From Gyromitra esculenta (taxonomy: Eukaryota > Ascomycota > Pezizomycetes > Pezizales > Discinaceae), in the NCBI GenBank assembly GCA_038503075.1, contig JBCAML010000021.1, positions 930,001 to 994,000 of the forward strand: a stretch of 64,000 bases of DNA, read 5' to 3'. The notes under the pieces are model-generated. The model saw nothing but the letters and a program-made list of their open reading frames with translations, had not been told where the DNA came from and did not search any database. Below are positions 1 through 10,087 of the stretch, piece by piece; position 1 is the stretch's first letter, and every line of letters begins with the position of its first letter. Made by a program: the position numbers and the translations under genes.

Positions 1-242
1 GTTGAAATCATTTGATTATTGTTTCTAGGTACAAAACCGCTTATGCAACACGAAGGTTATGAAGTCAAAACACCTATCTCCAACAGTGACCATCCACACC
101 CCAGGATAACAAAAGAAAGATACAAAGGAAATTAAATAAACCAAACCTATAGGCGTACCTATAGGGAAGTGACCCCATTGATCATAACAATGATCCTTCA
201 ATATATGACTTTCATAAGTAAGGAGAAGTAACAATTTAGGTA
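1..242 (-). mobile_element. 3' end of LINE-A
   Basis: Untranslated 3' tail of the LINE whose ORF2 ends near 243. The outermost 70 bases closely match 57031-57100, where the same tail is followed by a poly-A tract, so this is the element's 3' end. The poly-A itself would lie left of the window. Confidence 0.7.
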
Positions 243-2580
243 CTAAAATAGTAAAGAAAAAGTAGATGAAGAAACAGAAACTGCAGAAGATAACTGATCC
301 AAGGTTCCAGTGAGTGATAGAGGGTGACAGTTATTCCACTTAGGTGGGTAGTCGGTCATAGTGTGGCGAATGTAATTAACGAATGGTTGCAGTTGGGTAG
401 GGTTGTTCCTGATATCTTCAACAGAGATTAGGTCACGGTTGAACTTTTCTCTGGCTTCTGTCCTAGCAGGACAGTGGAGAATGGCATGCTCAAGGTCATC
501 GTCTGCCTCTTGGCATCTGGGGCAGCGTTTGGAGAGGCCCTGGGAGTGCCAGGACTGGTGGGTGGCAAGGTAGCTTTTGTGGGCACGGAATTGGTGGAGT
601 CTCCTGCTCATGAAGCGATCCAATCTCATGAAGGTTGGTGCAATGGTGGAGAGAGGGTTGGTGTAATAGTGGGGAGGGGGGCGTGAGGTAGCCCAAAGAG
701 CCATGCTGAGCTCTTGGACCATTGCTGGTGTGATGGTAGGTGGTTTGGAGGAGGGTGTGAGATTGCTTTGTAGTGTGTTATTGATCATAACACACAGTTG
801 GTCAATTGGGAGTGGTTTATTGGTTTTGGCTTTGGATGTCCATGTTTTCAAGTTCGTTGATACACCCAGGAGGAGATGGCAATGTGATGGTGTTCTGAAG
901 GGATCTTCAAGTGGGAAATTGCTGGGGAACCTACCAGAGACGGGGTTGTGATGTGGTGAAGCAGCCATGCTGCGAATAGCAAACTGGAGATGGTATTTGT
1001 AGCATAGTACGTTGATTGGGAATAGTGCTGCATTTGGGCACAAGGTGAGTGAGTTGGTTGATGTAAAGCAGTTGGTGACCCAGCGGAGTACTTTGTCCCA
1101 AAGGTGTTGGAGGAGAGTAAGAGAGGAGTTGCTAGGGGTGAAGACAGCAGAGCCATAGAGCATTGTGGGAAGAATGACAGCCTGGTCCAATCTTCTGTTG
1201 TTGTATGAGGTGCGACCTGTCCCTGCTGGGAACAGGCAGCGAAGTAGAAGAAATGTTTTGTTGGCTTTTAAATAGCATTGTTCGAAGTGGTGGAATGGTT
1301 ACAGATTGGCTTCAAACCAAAGGCCGATCCATTTGACAACTTTAAGAGGGAAGAAGAGATTATTGTTGAGGGAGAAGGAGTGGTTGCAGAAAGAGGATTG
1401 GTCTCTTTCTGTTCTCTAGTGGATAAAATCTGTTTTGGCAATGGAGAATGAGATGTCTAGAACTGATCCAACATATTGCAGGTAGTTCCAGGCACGTTGT
1501 AGTTGTTGTATGTTGGATCTTTCGGAGGAAGATGCAACACTGAGACTGAAGTCGTCAACATAGGAGAGAGTGATACCCTTTGCTAGTTTGACCTGGTGGA
1601 GTGGGGCAACATAGATGATGAAGAGCAATGGAGAGATTGGGGAACCCTGGGGTACACCAACGTCTATTGGTTCAAAGGTGAAAGGGCTGCCTTTGAAGAG
1701 TAGATGACAGAATCTGTTGGAGAGGAAGGAGAGGACCCAGTGAACAAGATATTCAGGAGTGTCTTTTTTCCTCAGCTGTTTGGAGAGAGAGTTGGCCCTG
1801 ATGTTATCAAAGCCTCCTTTGATGTCGAGAAAGAGTAATAAAACCTTGCGTCCAGATGCCTAGAGAAGCTTGATTTCATGGAGAAGTGTTGTTCCAGCAC
1901 CAGAGATGCTTCTGCCTGGGAGTGAGCCTAGTTGGTTGGGGTGGATTAGGCCAGCAGTGAGAGCATGGTCGTAGAGGCGGAATGCTGCAATTCGTTCCAG
2001 GATCTTGGAGATAGTTTCCAGGAGAACAATAATGCGGAAGGAGGATGGTTCACCCTAGGAAGCTTTGCCAGCTTTTGGTAGAACAATGCCATTGGCTGCT
2101 TTCAGTGAGCTGGGGTGGATGCTGTGTTGTAGGAGAGGAGTGAGAAGAGAAGCAATGGCATCTGAATTGAGGGCATGGATGTGTTTCCAGACTCCATATG
2201 GGATTTGGTCTGGGCCGGGGGTGGAGGTGTTTGAGGATTTACTGAGTGCTTTGGATACTTTTTCCTTTGTAATAGGTGGTACATTATGGTGGAGGAAGCA
2301 AGGGGGAGTGGGTGTGGGTGGTTGTGGTGGGAAGAAGTGTGAAATGAGAGCTTTGTTGAGTTGGGTGGAAGAGGTGATGTTTGGGAAGGTGGGGAGGTTG
2401 TCAGCATCTTTAGGTTTTTTCATCCGGTTGGCTGCCCAGAGGTCTTTAACACCCGCATTATTGATAAATTCATTCCAGTGTTTTGCTTTGGCCTTTTTGA
2501 TTGCGCCAAAGTAGGCGTACCTTGCTGACTTGAGTTCAAAGTTGGTTGCCAAACCTCTTTTGAGGTCTGTGGCGACGGAG
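243..2580 (-). pseudogene. LINE ORF2, reverse transcriptase part (broken)
   Basis: Translating the minus strand gives a non-LTR reverse transcriptase: a GPDQIPYGVWK-type finger motif near 2240, VPQGSPISPLLF near 1640, the catalytic YVDD near 1555, and a C-terminal zinc motif (CPRCQ...H...C) near 470-525. The frame is broken by several stops (near 2055, 1860 and 1420) that fit CAG-to-TAG or CGA-to-TGA changes, so it cannot make a protein. The endonuclease and the N-terminal part of ORF2 are missing: the sequence starts abruptly at 2580 where Gypsy-1 begins. It would have copied LINE RNA into DNA at nicked targets. Clade (Tad or I type) is not resolved by eye. Confidence 0.85.
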
Positions 2581-2718
2581 TTTCACGGATGGGATCGAGT
2601 AACGGGTTAGGATAAAGTTGTTGGTAGTAGTAAAAAGGTTACTGGGTTATAATGGCTTTGTTGTTCGGTTGTGTTTCGGTTATTGTCGGATTGTTGTTTG
2701 TGCGACGGGAAAGCGGGG

Positions 2719-2779
2719 TATATAAGCGGAGGAGTTTTGTCGTTTGTGTGTTCTTTTCTCTTTGTTCCTTAAGCAACGT
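2719..2779 (+). promoter_or_regulatory. LTR promoter: TATA box and conserved start-site block
   Basis: TATATAA at 2719-2725 follows a GC-rich stretch. About 50 bases downstream lies TTAAGCAACGTTCTCG (AAGCAACGT at 2771-2779), the best conserved block in nearly all LTRs of the window. The spacing suggests transcription starts near this block; that is inference. Confidence 0.6.
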
Positions 2780-2959
2780 TCTCGTTACCTTCTGCTGTAA
2801 ATCGTCGAAATACTATCTCGATTCTATCTCAGAATCCTCGCTGTCGCTGTCTACCTCGCTACATTTATCTCGCCTTGAGATAAAGATATCCTTGTAGAAC
2901 TTGTAGAACATGCTGCACTCTTCAAACGTGTTGTCACCTCGCTTAAGTAGCACTGCTCA

Positions 2960-2978
2960 CCTTCAGGGATACTGAAGG
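2960..2978 (+). other. Conserved LTR hairpin with GGATA loop
   Basis: CTTCAG-GGATA-CTGAAG forms a 6-bp stem (7 bp with the outer C-G pair). Other LTRs keep the loop but change both stem strands together, for example CTTCTG/CAGAAG at 58218-58234 and CTTTGG/CCAAAG at 57439-57455 (minus). It lies about 190 nt downstream of the likely start site, so it would be in the RNA. Confidence 0.75.
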
Positions 2979-3004
2979 GCTTAACTCGAGGCACAACCGT
3001 GAGA

Positions 3005-3017
3005 TTACGTTACTTCC
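3005..3017 (+). other. Putative primer-binding site of Gypsy-1
   Basis: Directly after the LTR comes TTACGTTACTTCC; other elements have TTACGTTGCTTCC (minus, 56366-56378) or TTACGTTGTTTCC (minus, 12016-12028). It does not begin TGG as tRNA-primed sites do. The ACGTTGCTT core is the exact reverse complement of the LTR block AAGCAACGT; Gypsy-1's own copy has one mismatch. This fits Tf1-like self-priming. Confidence 0.5.
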
Positions 3018-3063
3018 AACATCTACACCTTCTACCATCTGATTTACACTCTCCAACCTCGCC

Positions 3064-4350
3064 ATGGAAGGAGCCGTCGTCACTGCAAAACGCTTCCCCA
3101 CTAGAGAAGCTTTCGTCCAAGCCTACCGAGAAGATCCCGCAGAACTCTACAATGAACTTAGAGACCTCAACCAAGCCCTGGAAGACCAAATTGACGTCCT
3201 TCAGGAAAGCGAGCGAGAAAATGAAGTCAAACTCAACACCGCCCGCATTCAGACTGATAATGCCCTTCGCCACGCCGCTGAACAGGACCAACGCGTCACG
3301 GAAACGGCTAACCTAATTGCCCGGCTACGGCAAGAACAAAACGAGGCTCGCGCCAACATTCAGGCCCCTCCTGCTCCACCAAACCTCAGCGCCACCCCAC
3401 TTCCAGCGATATCCCACCGTTCAGAACTGATGCCAGATCCTGAGAAATTTGACGGATCCCGATCCAAACTGCCAGGATTTATCCTACAACTGCGCTCCAA
3501 GCTTACGGTCAATCGAGATCGTTTTGCAAACGAAACTACAATGATCCTCTACACCATAAATCGACTAGAAGGAGCAGCTCTGGAGCAAGTCCGTCACACG
3601 GTACTCCCCTCCGGCCTCACCACATGGATTAGCGCTGAAGAGCTGATCACCGCACTGGAAACTGCATTCGGAGACCCCGACCCCACCGGTACTGCCCGAC
3701 GAGAACTACACCAACTCCGTCAGGGCAAACGGGATTTCTCGGCTTATCTAGCAGACTTTCAAAGAATCCTGGGACAACTTAACTTCGACGAAAACTCAAA
3801 AATGGATGCCCTCGAACATGGTATGTCCGAGGAATTAAAAGAAGCCATGGTTTTCGCCCCTGCCGTCCCCACAAACCTCAACGACACAATTCTCACTCTC
3901 ACCCGGATGGACAACTGCATCCGAGCTCGCAAGGCAGAAAAACGGGGGAATAACCGAGATACGATGGGACAGTTCGGCACCCCCGCTTTCACCGCTACCT
4001 CCTCTTTCACTCCCGGAGGACTGGCCCCTATGGATCTATCCTTCGGCCGTACTAGCAATACCTCTCGCCCCCCTCAAGATCAACGGTTTACCATGGTAAA
4101 CGGAAGAAGGAAATTATCGGAAGAGGAAAAACAGTGGCGCCGTTCCACTGGAAAATGCATGTTTTGCGCGGCTCCAGACCACTCTTACGCCAACTGCCCC
4201 TCCGCCCCCAAGAAACCCACGATGAGAGGGGCCCTCACTGCACCACCAGCCCCCCATACACCCGCCACCTCCTCACTTCCACCACCACCTCTTCCTCCTC
4301 AGTTTTTTGCGTTAGAATCTGCAGACTCTTCCAATGAGTCTTTAAACTAG
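3064..4350 (+). CDS. Gag of Gypsy-1
   Basis: A 428-residue capsid precursor. Residues about 10-105 are helical and charged with coiled-coil character. A Pro-rich linker precedes the retrotransposon gag domain (about 125-290: DPEKFDGSRSKLPGF, INRLEGAALEQV, LRQGKRDFSAYLADFQ). A single CCHC zinc knuckle (CMFCAAPDHSYANC) lies near residue 370. Related copies begin slightly further upstream with an MSSxxPA stretch, so this ATG may be a shortened start. The protein should package element RNA in particles. It ends at a TAG directly after the slippery heptamer UUUAAAC, which allows a share of ribosomes to enter pol by -1 frameshifting. The reading frame is intact. Confidence 0.92.
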   Translation: MEGAVVTAKRFPTREAFVQAYREDPAELYNELRDLNQALEDQIDVLQESERENEVKLNTARIQTDNALRHAAEQDQRVTETANLIARLRQEQNEARANIQAPPAPPNLSATPLPAISHRSELMPDPEKFDGSRSKLPGFILQLRSKLTVNRDRFANETTMILYTINRLEGAALEQVRHTVLPSGLTTWISAEELITALETAFGDPDPTGTARRELHQLRQGKRDFSAYLADFQRILGQLNFDENSKMDALEHGMSEELKEAMVFAPAVPTNLNDTILTLTRMDNCIRARKAEKRGNNRDTMGQFGTPAFTATSSFTPGGLAPMDLSFGRTSNTSRPPQDQRFTMVNGRRKLSEEEKQWRRSTGKCMFCAAPDHSYANCPSAPKKPTMRGALTAPPAPHTPATSSLPPPPLPPQFFALESADSSNESLN

Positions 4351-4385
4351 TCCAACCAAGGCTGACCAGTGACCCTGCCTTGGTT
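4341..4385 (+). promoter_or_regulatory. Programmed -1 frameshift signal between gag and pol
   Basis: T TTA AAC (4341-4347) is a classic slippery heptamer, followed at once by the gag stop TAG. After a 6-nt spacer comes a 9-bp perfect stem, AACCAAGGC (4354-4362) with GCCTTGGTT (4377-4385), and a 14-nt loop. The protease frame is -1 and open through this point. The same arrangement is at 61959-62003, and on the minus strand near 10080 with a G-U pair in the stem. Confidence 0.85.
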
Positions 4386-7300
4386 CCCATTTCTTTACCT
4401 TTGTCGGTTTTTTCTATCTCGGGTTTTTCAGTGTCGGACATGTGTGTGGAGGACCAATTGGATGGGGAACATTTCGTTATTTTATGTAACATTTCCCATA
4501 ACAATACAATTATTAAAACTCACGCACTATTAGACACTGGAGCCTCGGGATTCGCCTTCATAGACAAAGACTTTGCGAGTCACCATTCCCTACCTCTTTC
4601 CCCTCTAAAAAATCATCGACAACTAGAAGTGATTGATGGTCGCCCAGTTTCGTCAGGAGACATCACTCACATTGCAAATATTAATCTTTCCATCCAACAA
4701 CACCAGGAACAAGCCCTTGCTTTGTCACCCAACTAGGACATTGCCCCCTCGTTTTAGGAATCCCATGGATGAACTACCATGATGTCCAACTTCATTTCGC
4801 CCAAAAACGCATTGAGTTTAACTCTAAACTCTGCACCACCCACTGCGCCCCCCGCTCCACCACTGTCTCCGTCCCTTCGATTGCAGCTCCTCCTAGACTA
4901 AATTTATCTTTTATCGGTGCCGCTAGTTTCAGGACCCTCACACGAAAACGTTCCTCCCAGGCTTACGCCATGTCGCTATATGAGATAAACAAGATCATTG
5001 ACGACAAGACAACCAACGAGGAATGGAAGGCAAGAATTCCTGCGGAATACCATAATTTCCTAGATATGTTTGATAAGCGTAAGGCTCAAGGACTTCCCCC
5101 TCGCCGATCTTATGACCACCGGATACAATTACAGGAAGGAAAAGACGCCCCCTTCGGACCTCTTTATGGAATGTCTCGAGAAGAACTCATTGTTCTAAAA
5201 AAGTACATTGAGGATAACCTTGAAAAAGGATTCATCCGCGCTAGTTCTTCTCCAGCAGGATCCCCTGTGCTCTTCGTCAAAAAGGCTGATGGGTCTTTAC
5301 GACTATGCGTGGATTACCGTGGCCTCAATGCGATCACTGTCAAAGACCGCTATACATCACCTCTCATCCGAGAGACACTAGATCGTTTAGCAAAGGCCCA
5401 ATGGTATACCAAACTAGACCTTCGTGACGGATACCACCAAGTGCGTATTGCGGAGGGAGATGAATGGAAAACCGCCTTCCGCACCCGGTATGGTCTTTAC
5501 GAGTACCAGGTTATGCCATTCGGCTTAACTAACGCCCCCGGAACTTTCCAACGCTTTGTAAACGATTGTCTCACTGAATACCTGGATATCTTCTGTACTG
5601 CTTATCTAGACGATATCCTCATCTACAGTGACACTTTCGCTGAACATCAGATCCACGTTCACAAGGTCCTCCAAACCCTCAAGGATAACGACATTCTACT
5701 AAAACCGGAGAAATGTGAATTCAAGGTACAAACCACTAAGTACCTAGGTCTTATCCTTACCCCCAGCGGCATTAAGATGGATGAAGAGAAACTCAAAGCC
5801 GTACGAGAGTGGGGAACGCCAAAAAGCGTAAAAGATGTCCAAGCCTTCTTAGGTTTTGCCAACTTCTACCGTCGCTTCATCCTCGGATTTTCTAAGCTTG
5901 CTGCTCCCCTTACCGCCCTTACTAGGAAAGGTATCGTCTTCGAATGGTCTGTCGAAGCAGATATAGCTTTTGAAAACCTTAAATACGCCTTCACCACTGC
6001 CCCCATTCTCATCCACTTTGATCCAGACAAGAAAATTATCGTGGAAACAGATGCCTCTGACTTCGTATCCGGAGGAGTACTCTCTCAATATGATGACGCC
6101 GGAATTTTACACCCAGTCGCTTTTTTCTCGAAAAAACATTCACCTGCTGAATGCAATTACGAGATATATGACAAGGAGTTACTAGCCATCATCAGAGTAT
6201 TTGAAGAATGGCGCCCGGAACTCGAAGGTTCTAAACACCCCATCGACGTAATCAGCGACCATAAAAATCTCGAATATTTTATGAGTACAAAACAACTGAA
6301 CCGACGGCAAGCACGATGGGCCGAATATCTTTCCCGTTTCGACTTCGTAATTACCTACCGCCCAGGAAGCCAAGGAGGAAAGCCGGACGCATTGACCAGA
6401 AGATCAGGAGATCTTCCCAAGGAAGGGGATGAAAGATTGGCACACCAAAGCCAAGTGGTATTAAAGAAGGAAAACGTAGATCCTAAGCTAAGTTTGTTAT
6501 CGGCTTCTTTGTCAAATGAAGCCGCTGAACTGGACGCCTCCCTAGAACAACTCTTCCTAGAGGGATATATTGCTGATCAATTTCCGGAAAGAATTCTTTT
6601 AGCACTAAGGAATAAGGACCAACGATCAAAAGAAATCACCTTAAGCGAATGCAAGGAAGAAAATGGAAGACTTCGATATCGGAACGCTATCTATGTCCCT
6701 AACTTTGATCCTCTTCGCTTAGAACTCATCCGAAGGCACCATGATAGCCCCGCAGCGGGCCATCCAGGACGAGATAAAACCTTCGAACTCCTTGCTAGGA
6801 ACTTCTACTGGCCTAAAATGAGAGAATCCATCAAACAATATGTGCGTAATTGCCATATCTGTCAGAAAGCGAAGCCAGTCAACCAGCAGACTCAAGGAGT
6901 TCTTCGCCCGTTACCTATTCCAAACCGCCCTTGGCAAGAAATCTCGATGGACTTCGTTACAGGCCTCCCGGAATCAAATGGCTATGATGCCATTATGGTG
7001 ATAGTAGACCGCTTATCGAAAATGCGACACCTTATTCCCTGTAATACTACGATTAATTCACGAGATGTCGCAGACCTTTACCTTCAGCATGTGTGGAAAC
7101 TTCATGGCTTACCGACATATGTCACATCCGATCGAGGCACCCAATTCACCGCTCACTTCTGGAAGGAACTCTGTCAACGCTTAGGTATCCAAGCTAGGAT
7201 GTCAACGGCCTTCCACCCCGAAACCGATGGGCAAACGGAACGACTGAACGCCGTTATGGAGCAATATTTACGCTCCTACGTGAATTACCAACAAGGAGAC

Positions 7301-8050
7301 TGGAGTAGTTGGTTACCGATGGCTGAGTTCTCGGCTAATAACCAGGAATCCGCAAGTACCAAGGTTTCCCCCTTTTTTGCCAACTACGGTTACCATCCTC
7401 GGTTTGATACCTCTGTTATCTCCCCAAGTACCACTGCTCAAAGTCTAGACGCGTCTAAGTTCGCCATTACCATACAAGAGTTATACGATCATCTCAAGAC
7501 GCAGATTCGAACAGCTCAGGACATTCAGGAGACCGCCACGAATAAACATCGAACCCCAGCTCCAGCATATCAAGTCAAAGATCTGGTATTCGTATCCATG
7601 AAAAACATCCGAACAGTTCGCAATGCTCGGAAACTCGACTGGAAGTGGATGGGACCTTATGCTGCGAAGAAGATTGTATCACCCTTTGCGTATGAGATTG
7701 ACCTTCCCTCCTCAGTCAAGTATCATCCTGTTTTTCATGTTTCGCTTCTTAAACCCGCTGCCAACGACCCTCTCCCAGGACAAGTGATACCCCCTCCATC
7801 CCCAATCGTGGTTAATGAACAAGAGGAATATTTCATTGAGAAAATCCTCGAGCAACGGACTTATCGCGGACAACAACAATACCTTGTCGAGTGGACCGGC
7901 TATGCTCACCCTACATGGGAACCCGCCGAAGACCTTCAAGATACTGCCGCCCTCGATGTCTTTTTAACTACGACGGTTACAACCAGTCCTAAGGTTCGCA
8001 GGAGCTCACGCTTGAGACGGGGAGCTACTTTCACGGATGGGATCGAGTAA
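4348..8050 (+). pseudogene. Pol of Gypsy-1 (protease, RT, RNase H, integrase, chromodomain), one frameshift
   Basis: In the -1 frame after gag: aspartic protease with the LLDTGASGFAFID active site (about 4530-4570); reverse transcriptase with FCTAYLDDILIYS (about 5590-5630); RNase H ([15 protein letters not shown], 6045-6090); integrase with an HHCC zinc finger (HHDSPAAGH...CHICQ, 6740-6860) and the catalytic D, D and E (MDFVTG, TSDRGTQF, HPETDGQTER); a GPY/F-like region; and a C-terminal chromodomain (EEYFIEKILEQR...YLVEWTGY...TWEPAEDL, 7825-7935). Compared with two relatives, one C is missing at about 4713-4716, so protease runs into a stop at 4734-4736, while 4769-8050 stays open for 1093 codons. 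The stop lies 22 bases inside the 3' LTR. Except for that base it looks functional. Confidence 0.92.
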
Positions 8051-8453
8051 CGGGTTAGGATAAAGTTGTTGGTAGTAGCAAAAAGGTTACTGGGTTATAA
8101 TGGCTTTGTTGTTCGGTTGTGTTTCGGTTATTGTCTAATTGTTGTTTGTGCGATGGGAAAGCGGGGTATATAAGCGGAGGAGTTTTTGTCGTTTGTTTGC
8201 TCTTTTCTCTTCTTTCCTTAAGCAACGTTCTCGTTACCTTCTGCTGTAAATCGTCGAAATACTATCTCGATTCTATCTCAGAATCCTCGCTGTCGCTGTT
8301 TCCCTCGCTGCACTTATCTCGCCTTGAGATAAAGATATCCTTGTAGAACTTGTAGAACACGCTGCACTCTTCAAACGTGTTGTCACCTCGCTTAAGTAGC
8401 ACTGCTCACCTTCAGGGATACTGAAGGGCTTAACTCGAGGCACAACCGTGAGA
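8029..8453 (+). repeat. 3' LTR of Gypsy-1
   Basis: TTTCACGG...CCGTGAGA, matching the 5' LTR. The purine-rich GACGGGGAG just upstream (8017-8025) is a likely plus-strand primer. Confidence 0.94.
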
Positions 8454-9306
8454 ACATGTTGTTCATGACCGTCAACAACACATTCTGGGAATGTGTGTCT
8501 ATTGCCACAGACTGGATGGTGATGGAACCAATGGCAGAGTTGAGTTTATCTCTGAGTTCCATGGGTGACCCTTGAGAAAGGGGAGTGCCATCACGTTTGA
8601 CAATCAAACGGCGTGCGCGCATGGTGGGAGTGATGGTGAGAGGGGAGACATGAGTCTTAGGGGCAGGTGCTGAGGCAGCCTGTTTGGTCTTTGTTGGTTG
8701 GGATTTTCTCTTGGGTTTGCTGGCCGCCACCTGAGCCCATTGCACAGGCTTTGGGGCAGGAGGAGGTGCTGGGATAGCAATAGCAGGAGCAGGAGGAAGA
8801 GGGGCACTAGGTGCGGGTGGTTCTGAAGGTGCTGCCTTTCCTACTGTGAGTAGCAGGTGGTCACGCTCTAGTTTGCTCAGAGTCGGAGACTCTGGAAACA
8901 TGTCTGGGAGGGGTACAGGAACTGGTTTGTTTGCTGCTTCCTTGAGGGTGGTGATTTCGCCTTGTAGATGCTGTATCATGTCAAGGAGTTTTTGGAAGTG
9001 GAGGAGGTTGAGCTTGTCGGCTCTGGCTAGAGCATTGCAAGCATCAAACCCAAAAGCTGACTCACTGCCTAGGTGGGTGGTAATGGCCTCTCCTGATTTA
9101 TTCCAGAGGCCTGCCCAGTGGGCTGGCTTTCCAAAAACAGGAGGGGATGGGGGAGAGGTGTCAACTCTCTGTCTTTTCGATGGTGAGGGGGTTTTTGGTC
9201 CCGCCGCAGATGAAGAGGAGGAAGCAACGAATCGGTTTGGAGTTCCCTCAACTTGATGATGGGGGAATATGGGTGTAAACATGTTGCCTTTACCTTTGGG
9301 AGGCAT
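8454..9306 (-). pseudogene. LINE-A ORF1, N-terminal part (cut by Gypsy-1)
   Basis: Starts MPPKGKGNMF at 9306 and reads about 284 residues to MNNMF, where the Gypsy-1 LTR ends the frame. It is rich in Pro, Ala and Lys with a helical stretch (LHFQKLLDMIQHLQGEITTLKEA). This is the 5' half of the nucleic-acid-binding ORF1 of a Tad-like LINE; the zinc-knuckle half can be seen in the second copy at 58286-59183. Together with 243-2580 it is one LINE on the minus strand, but the segment between MNNMF and the RT fingers, including the endonuclease, is absent. Confidence 0.85.
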
Positions 9307-9470
9307 TGCGACCGTGGGTTGTTGTGTAAATGATGATCCAAATTGTTTGTAAAAGAGGGGTAATGGAATGAAACCGAAGTGCTAAAGACTTTTGGCTGTG
9401 TATAACGCCATTGCAACGCAAAAGGTGGTGGTGAAATTTCAATCGAAGAGGTTGTAGCGGGGAAGGAGGA
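9307..9470 (-). mobile_element. LINE-A 5' untranslated region
   Basis: Closely matches 48575-48735 (plus strand), the leader of the second LINE, up to the ORF1 ATG. At about 9470 the sequence switches to gypsy pol after its TRKR motif, so the LINE inserted into Gypsy-2. Confidence 0.75.
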
Positions 9471-10087
9471 TGTCTTTTCCTGGTATGAGTTCTAAAACTG
9501 GCAGTGCCAATAAAAGACAGGTTTAGTCTAGGGGGTGCAGGAATCGAGAGGATGGATACAACAGGGGAGTTGGGGACAAAGTGAGTGGTGCAGAGTTTAG
9601 AGTTAAACTCAATGCATTTATTGGCATACTGGAGGTGGACATGGTGGTGATTTATCCACGGGATTCCTAGGACTAAGAGATGGTGAACAAGTTGGGTCAC
9701 AAAACAGGGTGCTTGCTCAGAGTGTTTTTGAATGGATAAATTGAGGTTGGCAATGCGGGTAATATTTCCTGAGGCAACAGGGCGACCATTGATAACTTAA
9801 AGTTGTTGGGGCATTTTAAAGGAGAGAAGGGGAAGAGAATGGTGACTCGCAAATTCCTTATCAATGAATGCAAATCCTGAGGCTCCAGTGTCAAGTAAAG
9901 CGTGTGTTTTTATGATTTTATTGTTATGGGAAATATTGCACGAAACTACAAAATGTTCCCCATCCAACTGATCCTCCACACTTATACCGGAAACTGAAAA
10001 CCCAGAAATTGAAAATACTGACAAAGGTAAAGAAATTGGAACCAAGGCAGGGTCACTGGTCAGCCTTGGCTGTATTAGTTTAAAGAC
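9471..10087 (-). pseudogene. Gypsy-2 protease and start of pol
   Basis: Encodes FVVSCNISHNNKIIK and the aspartic protease site LLDTGASGFAFID near 9880-9905, then VTQL...LVLGIPW and FNSKLCTTH, all matching Gypsy-1 pol. In-frame damage is present near 9797 (a stop after the ASGREILP-equivalent region) and the gene ends at the LINE junction. The slippery TTTAAAC next to a TAA stop, with the downstream stem, is kept at about 10054-10085. Confidence 0.8.

Larger units (their letters stand above)
2581..3004 (+). repeat. 5' LTR of Gypsy-1
   Basis: Starts TTTCACGG and ends CCGTGAGA, the ends shared by most LTRs in the window, and matches 8029-8453 throughout. It contains a TATA box, the TTAAGCAACGT block and the GGATA hairpin. 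Confidence 0.95.
2581..8453 (+). mobile_element. Gypsy-1, nearly complete Ty3/gypsy chromovirus-type retrotransposon
   Basis: A 5.87-kb element: 5' LTR, leader with a possible primer site, gag, a frameshift signal, protease-RT-RNase H-integrase-chromodomain, 3' LTR. The two LTRs (424 and 425 bp) differ at roughly a dozen positions, so the insertion is not brand new. One base is missing in the protease (about 4713-4716), which blocks the pol frame. The flanks do not form a 5-bp target duplication (left CGGAG, right ACATG), unlike other LTR copies here. They are two different parts of the same LINE, suggesting recombination between two elements. Confidence 0.93.
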
